A stretch of 16,403 nt of DNA from an uncultured Clostridia bacterium. Lineage in GTDB: Bacteria; Bacillota; Clostridia; Oscillospirales; Oscillospiraceae. Below, piece after piece: positions 6,870-14,544 of this stretch. Both the position numbers and the translations under genes were made by a program. The stretch is from contig CAMVOG010000019.1 in assembly GCA_947169005.1 (NCBI GenBank), positions 1 through 16,403 of the forward strand. Direction: 5' to 3'. The notes beneath the pieces were generated by a model. That model was given only the letters and a program-made list of their open reading frames with translations. It did not search any database and was not told the origin of the DNA. Every line of letters starts with the position of its first letter. Position 1 is the first letter of the stretch.

Positions 6870-9800
6870 ATGAACGAGAAAGTACCATTCAGAGAAATGT
6901 TTTCCTGCTGCCGGGGGGAGGAGCTTTTCGCGCCCCTGGACAAGACCAACGTGCTGGGGGTCAGCGTGGACAAGAAGACGGCCTCCATGCGGCTGAAGCT
7001 GGAGTTTCCCGCCTCCCCGGCCCCGGTGCTGGTGAGCCTGATCGAGGAGGGCATTTGCCGGGAGCTGGAGATCCCCAGGGTGACGGTGGAGAGCTTCCTT
7101 TCCGCCGAGGCCGCCAAGAAAAAGCTCCCCTCCCTGAAGCTGCCCCGGATGCTGGTGGGCAAGAAGATCACCGGCAACGTGATCCCCATCTCCGAGCTGA
7201 CGCCGGACACGGGCCGCTGCGTGGTCTGCGGCGAGGTCTTCGGCACGGAGCTGCGGGAGGTCCGCAACGGCACGGCAAAGATCCTGGACTTCAACATCAC
7301 GGACTATACGGGCAGCCTGCGGGTGTCCAAGTTCCTGCGGGGGGAGGAGGACGCCCCCTATGAGACCATTGCCAACGGCATGTTCATGACCGTGCAGGGC
7401 GGCGTCAGCTACAATCGCTGGCACGGGGACATCAGCATGGAGCCCACAAGCATCCGCCTGGAGGAAAAGCCCGTCCGCAAGGACCTGGCCCCCGGCATGA
7501 AGCGGGTGGAGCTGCACCTGCACAGCCGCTATTCCCAGCTGGACGCCCTCACGGACGTCGAAGCCGCCGTGAAGACCGCCGCCAAGTGGGGCCACAAGGC
7601 CATCGCCCTCACGGACCACGGAGTTGCCCAGGGCTTCCCCGAGCTCTGCAACGCCGGGAAAAAGCACGGCATCAAGGTCATCTACGGCGTGGAGGGCTAT
7701 TACGTCAACGACGTGGACGACCGGGTGGTGGTCCACGGGGACCAGGACGCCCCTCTGGCCGGGGAGTTCGTGGCCTTCGACCTGGAGACCACGGGCCTTT
7801 CCGCCGAGAATGACCGCATCACCGAGATCGGCGCGGTCCTCATGCGGGACGGCAAGGAGGCGGACCGCTTCCAGACCTTTGTGGACCCGGGCCGCTCCAT
7901 CCCCTTTGAGGTGACGAAGCTCACCGGCATCCGGGACAGCGACGTGCAGGGCGCTCCCACGGAGCGGGAGGCCGTTTCCGCCTTCCTGGATTTCGTGGGC
8001 GGGCGGCCCGTGGCGGCCCACAACGCGGATTTCGACACGGCCTTCATCGCCAACGCCTGCGCCCGCATGGGGGCAGAGTATACCCTCACGAGCCTGGACA
8101 CCCTGGTGCTGGCCCAGAATCTCCTGGCCGGGGAGCTGAAAAAGTTTACCCTGGACAGCGTGGCGGGCTACCTGGGTCTGCCGGACTTCAACCATCACCG
8201 GGCCTCTGACGACGCCCTCACCTGCGGCCTGCTGCTGCCCCCCTTCTTCCGGCGGCTGAAGGAAATGGGCGTGGAGCGCCTGGGGCAGATCAACGAGGCC
8301 ATGGTCCCCCTGCGGCGGCAGGGCGTCGCCCGCCGCCAGCCCAAGCACATCATCATTCTGGTGAAGGAGCAGCGGGGCATCCGCAACCTCTATGAGCTGA
8401 TCTCCCGGGCCCATCTGGAGCATTTCAAGAAGTTCCCCATCATTCCGAAAAGCCTGCTGACAAAGCTGCGGGGCGGGCTCATCATCGGCTCCGCCTGCGA
8501 GGCGGGAGAGATCTTCCAGGCGGTGGTGGACGGCAAGAGCATGCGGGAGCTCAAGCGCCTGGGCGAATTCTATGACTTCCTGGAAATTCAGCCCATCTGC
8601 AACAACGCCTTTCTGGTGCGCAGCGGCAAGGCCCGGGACGATGAGCAGCTGCGGGACTTCAACCGCCGGGTGGTGGAGCTGGCGGACGAGCTGGGGAAGC
8701 CCGTGGTCGCCACCGGGGACGTGCATTTCCTGGAGCCCGAGCATGAGATTTTCCGCCGCATCCTCCTGTCCAACAAGTATTCGGACGCGGATAACCCCCT
8801 GCCCCTCTATTTCAAGACCACGGACGAGATGCTGGAGGAGTTTTCCTACCTGGGGGACCGGGCCTATGAGGTGGTGGTGGAAAACCCCAACCGCATCGCG
8901 GACTCCATCGACGAGGTGGCCCCCCTGCCCACGGGCCTTTTCCCGCCCAAGATCGAGAACTCCGCCGAGGAGCTGCAGAGCCTCGTCAACACGAAGCTCC
9001 ACGCCCTCTACGGCGAGAATCCCCCCGAGCTCATCACCAAGCGCCTGGAAACGGAGCTGAACGGCATCGTGGGCCGGGGCTACGACGTGATTTACATGAG
9101 CGCCCAGAAGCTGGTGTCCAAGTCCCTGGCGGCAGGCTATCTGGTGGGCTCCCGGGGCTCTGTGGGCTCCTCCCTGGTGGCCTTCATGTCCGGCATCACG
9201 GAGGTGAATTCCCTCCCCGCCCACTACCGCTGCCCCAACTGCAAGCACGTGGACTTCGAGGCCGGGAAGGGCTACGGCTGCGGCGTGGATATGCCGGACG
9301 CCGTCTGCCCCGTCTGCGGCACCAAGTACGTGAAGGACGGCTTCGACATTCCCTTCGAGACCTTCCTGGGCTTCGCGGGGGACAAGGTGCCGGATATCGA
9401 CCTGAACTTCTCCGGCGAGTACCAGGCCCGCGCCCACCGGGACACCATCGAGCTCTTCGGGGAGTCCCACGTTTTCCGGGCCGGGACCATCGGCACCATC
9501 GCGGAAAAGACCGCCTACGGCTACGTGAAAAAGTACCTGGAGGAGCGGGGGCTGCATGTTTCCCGGGTGGAGGAGGAGCGGCTGGCCGCGGGCTTCACGG
9601 GTGTGAAGCGCACCACGGGCCAGCATCCCGGCGGCCTGGTGGTCATCCCCCAGGACCACGAGATCTATGATTTCTGCCCCGTGCAGCACCCGGCGGACGA
9701 CCCGGACACGGATATCGTCACCACCCACTTTGAGTATCACAGCATGGAATCCAACCTCCTCAAGCTGGACATGCTGGGCCACGATGACCCCACCATGATC

Positions 9801-10811
9801 AAATATCTGGAGGAGTACACGGGCGTCGACGCCAAGACCATCCCCCTGGACGACCCGGAGACCATGCGCCTGTTCATCACGCCCGAGGCCCTGGGCATCC
9901 CCATGGGGGACCCCATCATCGGCAAGACGGGCTCCATCGCCGTGCCGGAATTCGGCACCAAGTTTACCCGCGAAATGCTCTCCGATACCCAGCCCAAGAA
10001 GTTTTCCACCCTGGTGCGGCTCTCGGGCTTCTCCCACGGCACGGACGTGTGGCTGGGCAACGCCAAGGACCTCATCACCTCCGGCACCGCCTCCGTCGAC
10101 CAGGCCATCGGCTGCCGCGACGATATTATGATCTACCTCATTTCCTGCGGCGTGCCCCCCAAGGATTCCTTCAGCATCATGGAGAAGGTGCGCAAGGGCA
10201 AGGGCCTGGCCCCGGAGTACGAGGCCGAAATGCGGGAGCACAACGTCCCCGATTGGTACATCGACTCCTGCAAGAAGATCAAGTACCTTTTCCCCAAGGC
10301 CCACGCCGTGGCCTACGTCACCATGGCCGTGCGCATCGCCTGGTTCAAGGTCCACCGGCCCCTGGCCTTCTACTGCGCCTACTTCGGCGTCCGCGCCCCG
10401 GCCTTCGACCTGGCGATCATGTCCGCCGGGCCCGAGCGGGTGCGCCAGAAGATCCGGGAGATCGAGGCCCTGCCCGACGCCAAGCAGGCGGAGAAGGACC
10501 TGCTCACCGCCCTGGAGGTGGTGTATGAAATGAACCTGCGGGGCTTTGAGTTCGCCCCTGTGGACCTCTACCGCAGCGACGCGGTGAAGTTCAAGATGGA
10601 GGGCAACCGCCTCATCCCGCCCTTCACGGCCATCACCGGCCTGGGCGAGGCGGCGGCCCAGGATATTGTGGACCATCGGGACAAGCCCTTCCTTTCCGTG
10701 GAGGAGTTCGCCGCCGCCTGCACCAAGGTCTCCAAGGCTCACATCGATCAGCTCCGGGACGCCGGCGCCTTCGGCGATATCCCCGAGACCGCGCAGATGT
10801 CACTGTTTTGA
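6870..10811 (+). CDS. polC: DNA polymerase III PolC-type, alpha subunit with 3'-5' exonuclease
   Basis: Replicative polymerase of low-GC-type Gram-positives; the 1313-residue protein is about 120 shorter than the Bacillus enzyme (about 1437). Visible parts: a shortened N-terminal region; an OB-fold region (about 95-190); a PHP domain starting at 212 with HLHSRYS (216-222); an inserted DEDDh exonuclease with D304/E306, HNADFD (384-389) and H443/D448; the rest of PHP; a polymerase core with four zinc-ligand cysteines (788, 791, 813, 816) and the palm motif PDIDLNFSGEY with D842 and D844; and a C-terminal QMSLF matching the beta-clamp-binding peptide. A TGA lies in frame two codons before the ATG, so the short N-terminus is not a start-site error. 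AAAAGGTGA (6858-6866) is the ribosome site. The gene is in the divergent unit opposite the HAD operon. Confidence 0.97.
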   Translation: MNEKVPFREMFSCCRGEELFAPLDKTNVLGVSVDKKTASMRLKLEFPASPAPVLVSLIEEGICRELEIPRVTVESFLSAEAAKKKLPSLKLPRMLVGKKITGNVIPISELTPDTGRCVVCGEVFGTELREVRNGTAKILDFNITDYTGSLRVSKFLRGEEDAPYETIANGMFMTVQGGVSYNRWHGDISMEPTSIRLEEKPVRKDLAPGMKRVELHLHSRYSQLDALTDVEAAVKTAAKWGHKAIALTDHGVAQGFPELCNAGKKHGIKVIYGVEGYYVNDVDDRVVVHGDQDAPLAGEFVAFDLETTGLSAENDRITEIGAVLMRDGKEADRFQTFVDPGRSIPFEVTKLTGIRDSDVQGAPTEREAVSAFLDFVGGRPVAAHNADFDTAFIANACARMGAEYTLTSLDTLVLAQNLLAGELKKFTLDSVAGYLGLPDFNHHRASDDALTCGLLLPPFFRRLKEMGVERLGQINEAMVPLRRQGVARRQPKHIIILVKEQRGIRNLYELISRAHLEHFKKFPIIPKSLLTKLRGGLIIGSACEAGEIFQAVVDGKSMRELKRLGEFYDFLEIQPICNNAFLVRSGKARDDEQLRDFNRRVVELADELGKPVVATGDVHFLEPEHEIFRRILLSNKYSDADNPLPLYFKTTDEMLEEFSYLGDRAYEVVVENPNRIADSIDEVAPLPTGLFPPKIENSAEELQSLVNTKLHALYGENPPELITKRLETELNGIVGRGYDVIYMSAQKLVSKSLAAGYLVGSRGSVGSSLVAFMSGITEVNSLPAHYRCPNCKHVDFEAGKGYGCGVDMPDAVCPVCGTKYVKDGFDIPFETFLGFAGDKVPDIDLNFSGEYQARAHRDTIELFGESHVFRAGTIGTIAEKTAYGYVKKYLEERGLHVSRVEEERLAAGFTGVKRTTGQHPGGLVVIPQDHEIYDFCPVQHPADDPDTDIVTTHFEYHSMESNLLKLDMLGHDDPTMIKYLEEYTGVDAKTIPLDDPETMRLFITPEALGIPMGDPIIGKTGSIAVPEFGTKFTREMLSDTQPKKFSTLVRLSGFSHGTDVWLGNAKDLITSGTASVDQAIGCRDDIMIYLISCGVPPKDSFSIMEKVRKGKGLAPEYEAEMREHNVPDWYIDSCKKIKYLFPKAHAVAYVTMAVRIAWFKVHRPLAFYCAYFGVRAPAFDLAIMSAGPERVRQKIREIEALPDAKQAEKDLLTALEVVYEMNLRGFEFAPVDLYRSDAVKFKMEGNRLIPPFTAITGLGEAAAQDIVDHRDKPFLSVEEFAAACTKVSKAHIDQLRDAGAFGDIPETAQMSLF

Positions 10812-10815
10812 GAGA

Positions 10816-10850
10816 GTGCATAGTGTATAGTGCATAGTGCTTAGTATGGG
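10816..10850 (+). repeat. Heptad array (5 units) after polC
   Basis: GTGCATA, GTGTATA, GTGCATA, GTGCTTA, GTATGGG in register, beginning 4 bases after the polC TGA. No hairpin with a T-run follows, so polC has no visible intrinsic terminator here. Confidence 0.85.
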
Positions 10851-10868
10851 CTGTTGTGTGATATTTGA

Positions 10869-10897
10869 TTGACAAACGCATAGAATAGTGATACGAT
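10869..10897 (+). promoter_or_regulatory. Predicted sigma-A promoter for the toxin-antitoxin operon
   Basis: TTGACA (10869-10874), a 17-base spacer and TACGAT (10892-10897), preceded by TGA as an extended -10. The antitoxin ATG follows at 10921 behind a strong AAAGGAGG (10905-10912). The leader is about 17-20 bases, short enough for antitoxin autorepression at the promoter, as is known for RelB-type systems. Confidence 0.78.
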
Positions 10898-10920
10898 AGC
10901 AATGAAAGGAGGACTGCTGT

Positions 10921-11184
10921 ATGGCTATGACTACCATCACCGCTCGTGTGGAGGAAGAGGACAAGGCGGGCTTTGACGCCTTCTGCTCTGCTGTGGGGCT
11001 CAATACCTCCGCAGCCATCAATATGTTTGTAAAGGCTGTGCTGCGGGAAAACCGCATTCCCTTTGACATTGCGGCGGACCCCTTCTACAGCGCCGTCAAC
11101 CAGCAGCATCTGCGCCGTTCCGTCCAACAGCTTCGGGCGGGAAAGGGCACAGCCCACGCTTTGATCGAGGACGAGGATGAGTGA
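10921..11184 (+). CDS. RelB/DinJ-family antitoxin
   Basis: An 87-residue protein with the RelB/DinJ pattern. An N-terminal beta strand (TTITARVEEEDKAGFDAFC) leads into a helix, then the LNTSAAINMFVKAVLRENRIPF stretch typical of the ribbon-helix-helix DNA-binding fold (about 1-50). A C-terminal part (about 50-87) with an acidic tail would wrap and block the toxin. Family members neutralise an mRNA-cleaving toxin and repress their own operon as dimers. The gene overlaps the toxin gene by 8 bases, which implies translational coupling. It has a strong promoter and ribosome site, as expected for the member that must be made in excess. Confidence 0.9.
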   Translation: MAMTTITARVEEEDKAGFDAFCSAVGLNTSAAINMFVKAVLRENRIPFDIAADPFYSAVNQQHLRRSVQQLRAGKGTAHALIEDEDE

Positions 11185-11443
11185 GATCATTTGGTCCGAT
11201 GAGGCTTGGGAGGATTATCTGTACTGGCAGACCCAGGACAAGAAGACCCTGAAACGCATCAACGCGCTGATCAAGGACATTGCGCGCGGCGGGGTGCTGG
11301 AAGGGCTGGGCAAGCCGGAGGCCTTGACCGGCGACCTTCGGGGAGAGTACAGCCGCCGAATCGACGAGAGAAACCGCCTGGTCTATCACATGGAGGACGG
11401 AAGAATCTATATCGCCGCCTGCCGGACACACTACGGAGAATAA
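11177..11443 (+). CDS. Txe/YoeB-family toxin (ribosome-dependent mRNA endonuclease)
   Basis: The 88 residues match the YoeB fold in length (84 in E. coli) and sequence: WSDEAWEDYLYWQ (6-18), GKPEAL (45-50) with E48, RRIDERNRLVY (60-70) with R65, and a C-terminal ACRTHYGE with H85 and Y86. These correspond to the catalytic Glu, Arg, His and Tyr of YoeB, so the toxin looks intact. YoeB toxins cut mRNA in the ribosomal A site and slow translation under stress. The start ATG lies in the ATGAGTGA overlap with the antitoxin gene, with GAGGACGAGG just upstream as a usable ribosome site. A T-rich terminator follows the stop codon. The unit has its own promoter and terminator and looks like a self-contained cassette behind polC. 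Confidence 0.92.
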   Translation: MSEIIWSDEAWEDYLYWQTQDKKTLKRINALIKDIARGGVLEGLGKPEALTGDLRGEYSRRIDERNRLVYHMEDGRIYIAACRTHYGE

Positions 11444-11446
11444 ACC

Positions 11447-11487
11447 ATGCCGCTCCATTCGTTTTACACGGATGGGGCGGTATTTTT
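11447..11487 (+). terminator. Intrinsic terminator of the toxin-antitoxin operon
   Basis: A 12-bp stem (11447-11458 with 11472-11483, two G.T wobbles) and a 13-base loop are followed by TTTTT (11483-11487). It begins 3 bases after the toxin stop. Confidence 0.8.
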
Positions 11488-11497
11488 GCCCGGAGCA

Positions 11498-11526
11498 TTG
11501 ATTTCCACAGACGAGTGACTTATAAT
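11498..11526 (+). promoter_or_regulatory. Predicted sigma-A promoter for the esterase/enoate reductase operon
   Basis: TTGATT (11498-11503), a 17-base spacer and a perfect TATAAT (11521-11526). It lies just downstream of the toxin-antitoxin terminator. The leader to the ATG at 11608 would be about 75 bases. Confidence 0.78.
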
Positions 11527-11553
11527 GAAAGAGTTAATGGTTTTTGAATTTAA

Positions 11554-11580
11554 GGGAACAGGGCGGTGGGCCCTGTTGCC
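11554..11580 (+). other. Hairpin in the esterase mRNA leader
   Basis: An 11-position stem (11554-11564 with 11570-11580) with one G.G mismatch and a GGTGG loop lies between the promoter and the ribosome site GAAAGGA (11591-11597). No T-run follows, so it is not a typical terminator. It may stabilise the mRNA or bind a regulator. Confidence 0.5.
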
Positions 11581-11607
11581 TGATTATTACGAAAGGACGT
11601 GTATCCC

Positions 11608-12435
11608 ATGGCAGTATTCGAGTTCAGCTTCTTTTCCACCAGCCTGCACCGCAGTACGGAGGTGACTGCCGTGATCCCGGCGGAGGGGCCCATCTTCCCC
11701 GGTCAGCCGCCCCTTTCCAATGAGCCCTATCCCATGCTGATCCTGCTGCACGGCTATTCCGGCACCCACTCCGACTGGCTGCGGGGCAGCAGCATTGAGC
11801 AGCTGGCCCTGGCCCACCGCCTCGCCGTCTTCTGCCCCTCCGGGGAGAACAGCTTCTACCTTGATGACGTGAAGCGGGACGCCCTCTATGAGCAGTTCAT
11901 CACGAAGGAGCTGCCGGACTTTGCCCGCCGGGTCTTCAACGTTTCCCAAAAGCGGGAGGACTGCTATATCGGCGGCCTCTCCATGGGCGGCTACGGGGCC
12001 ATCCGCAACGGCTTCAAGCATCCGGAGACCTTCAGCGCCATCCTGGCCTTCTCCTCCGCCCTCATTACGGACGGCATTTCCCATATGCCCGATGAGCCCC
12101 AGCCCATGCCCGAGGGACAGGGCGGCGGCGCCATGGGCATGTCCCCCTATTACTTCATCCACACCTTCGGCAAGCCCGGCGCCCTTGTGGGCAGCGACGC
12201 GGACCCCAAGGCCCTGGCGAAGAAGCTGGTGGACTCCGGCGCTCCGCGGCCCCGGCTCTATATGGCCTGCGGCTCCGAGGACTTCCTCATCGAGCCCAAC
12301 CGGGACCTGCACAGGTATCTGGAGAGCATCGGCTACGCGCACAGCTACACCGAGGGCCACGGCATCCACAGCTGGGAGTATTGGCAGGAGCATATCACCA
12401 AGTCCCTGGACTGGCTGAAAACGACGGAGGCGTAA
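11608..12435 (+). CDS. EstA/tributyrin-esterase-like alpha/beta hydrolase
   Basis: A 275-residue serine esterase without a signal peptide, so cytosolic. The alpha/beta-hydrolase marks are LLHGYSG (46-52, oxyanion hole), the nucleophile elbow GGLSMGGYG with S125, the acid in CGSEDF (D225) and the base in GIHSWEYW (H254). This pattern is that of the EstA/esterase-D-like group, which hydrolyses short acyl, S-formylglutathione or hydroxycinnamoyl esters. I chose the ATG at 11608, because GAAAGGA (11591-11597) is 10 bases from it, whereas a possible GTG at 11599 would leave only one base. The stop codon overlaps the ribosome site of the enoate-reductase gene 9 bases on, so the two are an operon. 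Substrate unknown. Confidence 0.9.
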   Translation: MAVFEFSFFSTSLHRSTEVTAVIPAEGPIFPGQPPLSNEPYPMLILLHGYSGTHSDWLRGSSIEQLALAHRLAVFCPSGENSFYLDDVKRDALYEQFITKELPDFARRVFNVSQKREDCYIGGLSMGGYGAIRNGFKHPETFSAILAFSSALITDGISHMPDEPQPMPEGQGGGAMGMSPYYFIHTFGKPGALVGSDADPKALAKKLVDSGAPRPRLYMACGSEDFLIEPNRDLHRYLESIGYAHSYTEGHGIHSWEYWQEHITKSLDWLKTTEA

Positions 12436-12444
12436 GGAGATCAT

Positions 12445-14442
12445 ATGAGCTACGACGCTTTATTTACCCCGCTGCGGATCGGCGGGGTCACCATCAAAAA
12501 CCGTATTATCCTCTGCGCCATGGGGGGCACGAACCCCCTGGGCTTCGACGGGCGCTTTGAGCCCGCCAAGCGGGACTATTACCTGGCCCGGGCCAAGGCC
12601 AACGTGGGGCTGATGATCCCCGGCGTCATCGGCCTGGGGAGCCGGGGCAACTGGCTCTATGAGAAGGAGGAGCTCTTCCTGGGCCCCGTGAAGGAGCTGA
12701 TGGACGAGCTGCACGCCTACGGCAGCAAATTCTTCCTCCAGCTGGGGGCGGGCTTCGGCCGCTCCATGATGGTCTTCACGGGCATGGAGCTGCCCGAGGC
12801 CGCCTTGAAGCAGACCATGGTGGCCCCCTCCGACGGGCTGCCCAACGTCTGGAAGCCCGAGGTGAAGCACCGGGGGCTGACCGTGGAGGAAATTCACGAG
12901 ATCGTGGAGGCCTATGGCAAGACCGCCGCCCTCTGCAAGCGGGCGGGCATCGACGGGGTGGAGATCCACGCCGTCCACGAGGGCTACCTGCTGGATCAGT
13001 TCGCCATGGCGAACATGAACCACCGCACCGACGAGTACGGCGGCAGCCTGGAAAACCGCCTGCGCTTCGCCTGTGAGTGCATCCGCTCCATCAAGGCGGC
13101 CTGCGGGGAGGATTACCCCGTTTCCGTCCGCTACAGCGTCGCCAGCAAGATCCGCGGCTTCAACCAGGGGGCCCTGCCCGGGGAAAATTACGTGGAGTTC
13201 GGCCGCTCCCTGGAGGAGAGCCCCGCGGCGGCCCGGCTGCTGGAGGCGGCGGGGGCCGACCTTTTGAACGCGGACAACGGCTCCTACGATTCCTGGTACT
13301 GGGCCCATCCCCCGGTGTATATGCCCATGTCCTGCAATCTGCCCGAGGTCAGCTATTTAAAGAATTTCGTGAAGATCCCCGTGGCCTGCGCGGGCCGCAT
13401 GCACGACCCCGCCGTGGCCGCCAAGGCCGTGGCGGAGGGGGCCATCGACGCCGTGGGCGTGGCCCGGCAGCTCCTCTGCGACCCGGACTGGTGCGACGAG
13501 ATCCGCGAGGGCCGGGAGGAGGACGTGCGCCCCTGCATCGCCTGTCACAACGGCTGCTTCGCCGTCAGCCACTACAAGGGCAACTCCTGCACCTTCGCCA
13601 GCATGGGCGAGTGCGCCCTGAATCCCCAGACCTTCCATGAGAAGGAGCGGGCCATTGTTCCCGTGACGGCGCCGAAGAAGGTCGCCGTGATCGGCGGCGG
13701 CATTGCGGGCATGGAGGCGGCCAGGGTCCTGCGGCTGCGGGGCCACGCGGTCACGCTCTACGAAAAAAGCGGGGAGCTGGGCGGCGTCTTCATCGCGGCG
13801 GCGGCCCCGGCCTTCAAGGAGCAGGACAAGAAGCTGCTGCGCTGGTACGAGCGGCAGATGGAGAAGCTGGGCGTGGACGTGCGGCTGAACAGCCCCGTGG
13901 AGAGCCTGGATACCCTGGAAGCGGACGCCGTCCTCGTCGCCACCGGCTCCGCGGCGCGGAAGCTGCCTATCCCCGGCTTTGACGGGCCCAACGCCGTGGA
14001 GGCCATCGACTACCTGCGGGGCCGGAAGGCCGTGGGGGAACGGGTGGCCGTCATCGGCGGCGGCCTCACCGGCTGCGAGATCGCCTATGACCTGGCCCTC
14101 AAGGGCAAAAAGCCCGTCATCGTGGAGATGCAGGACGATATTCTGAAGCTCCGGGGCCTCAGCGCCGCCAACTCCAACATGCTGCGGGAGCTGATCCACT
14201 ATTATAACATCGGCGTGCGGCTGGAGACTGCGCTCAAGGAGATCACCCCGGCGGGCGTGCGTCTCGCGGGCCCGGAGGGGGAGAGCTTCCTGGAGGCCGA
14301 CAGCGTGATCCTCTCCGTGGGCTATGTGCCCGTCAATCCCTTCCCGTCGGACCCCCGCGTGACCGTCATCGGGGACGCGGCGGGCGTCGGTAATCTCATG
14401 ACCGTGATCCGTGCCGCCTTCGACGCCGCGCTGGCGATCTGA
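12445..14442 (+). CDS. Old Yellow Enzyme-type enoate/2,4-dienoyl-CoA reductase (FMN, 4Fe-4S, FAD)
   Basis: The 665 residues match the family (FadH 672). An N-terminal FMN-binding TIM barrel (about 1-350) carries HAVHEGYLLDQF (175-186) and the signature YGGSLENRLRF. A cysteine cluster C364, C367, C371 and C390 would hold the 4Fe-4S centre; the gap to the last cysteine is longer than the usual about 11, with C382 as an alternative ligand. The C-terminal part has an FAD GxGxxG-type motif (VIGGGIAG, 415-422) and a second nucleotide-binding motif (VIGGGLTG, 536-543) for NAD(P)H. Such enzymes reduce the C=C bond of alpha,beta-unsaturated acids, acyl-CoAs or steroids under anaerobic conditions. AAGGAG overlaps the esterase stop and lies 6 bases before the ATG. 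The partner esterase may release the substrate. The substrate cannot be read from the sequence. Confidence 0.93.
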   Translation: MSYDALFTPLRIGGVTIKNRIILCAMGGTNPLGFDGRFEPAKRDYYLARAKANVGLMIPGVIGLGSRGNWLYEKEELFLGPVKELMDELHAYGSKFFLQLGAGFGRSMMVFTGMELPEAALKQTMVAPSDGLPNVWKPEVKHRGLTVEEIHEIVEAYGKTAALCKRAGIDGVEIHAVHEGYLLDQFAMANMNHRTDEYGGSLENRLRFACECIRSIKAACGEDYPVSVRYSVASKIRGFNQGALPGENYVEFGRSLEESPAAARLLEAAGADLLNADNGSYDSWYWAHPPVYMPMSCNLPEVSYLKNFVKIPVACAGRMHDPAVAAKAVAEGAIDAVGVARQLLCDPDWCDEIREGREEDVRPCIACHNGCFAVSHYKGNSCTFASMGECALNPQTFHEKERAIVPVTAPKKVAVIGGGIAGMEAARVLRLRGHAVTLYEKSGELGGVFIAAAAPAFKEQDKKLLRWYERQMEKLGVDVRLNSPVESLDTLEADAVLVATGSAARKLPIPGFDGPNAVEAIDYLRGRKAVGERVAVIGGGLTGCEIAYDLALKGKKPVIVEMQDDILKLRGLSAANSNMLRELIHYYNIGVRLETALKEITPAGVRLAGPEGESFLEADSVILSVGYVPVNPFPSDPRVTVIGDAAGVGNLMTVIRAAFDAALAI

Positions 14443-14448
14443 TATACG

Positions 14449-14469
14449 ATGCATAATGCATAATGGGCA
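14449..14469 (+). repeat. Heptad array (3 units), left of a terminator
   Basis: ATGCATA, ATGCATA, ATGGGCA begin 6 bases after the enoate-reductase stop. It is the inverted counterpart of the array at 14510-14544 on the other side of the terminator. Confidence 0.75.
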
Positions 14470-14473
14470 AAAA

Positions 14474-14507
14474 CGCCGGGGACGGTTTCTGAAAACCGCC
14501 CCCGGCG
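14474..14507 (-). terminator. Intrinsic terminator between convergent genes, stronger for the minus strand
   Basis: A 15-position stem (14474-14488 with 14493-14507) has one A.C mismatch and a CTGA loop. On the minus strand it is followed by TTTTT (complement of 14469-14473), a complete terminator for the YczE/kinase gene. On the plus strand the following AATTC is weak, but the hairpin could still stop the enoate-reductase transcript. Confidence 0.85.
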
Positions 14508-14509
14508 AA

Positions 14510-14544
14510 TTCATTATGAATTATGCATTATGAATTATGCATTG
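14510..14544 (-). repeat. Heptad array (5 units) encoding the end of the YczE/kinase gene
   Basis: On the plus strand: TTCATTA, TGAATTA, TGCATTA, TGAATTA, TGCATTG in register. The TAA (14528-14530) and the codons for the last residues, Met-His-Asn-Ser and most of the preceding Thr codon, lie inside the array. Confidence 0.9.

Noticed and set aside
6645..10742. 1365-residue open frame on the minus strand opposite polC
   Set aside because: No domain or suitable start context; it exists because of third-position GC bias in polC, and it also runs through the polC promoter and a heptad array.
11599..11607. GTG at 11599 as the esterase start
   Set aside because: The ribosome site ends at 11597, leaving one base; the ATG at 11608 has a 10-base spacing.
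13357..14514. Minus-strand open frame opposite the enoate reductase
   Set aside because: It crosses the terminator hairpin and a repeat array, shows no family motif, and lies fully under a well-supported gene.
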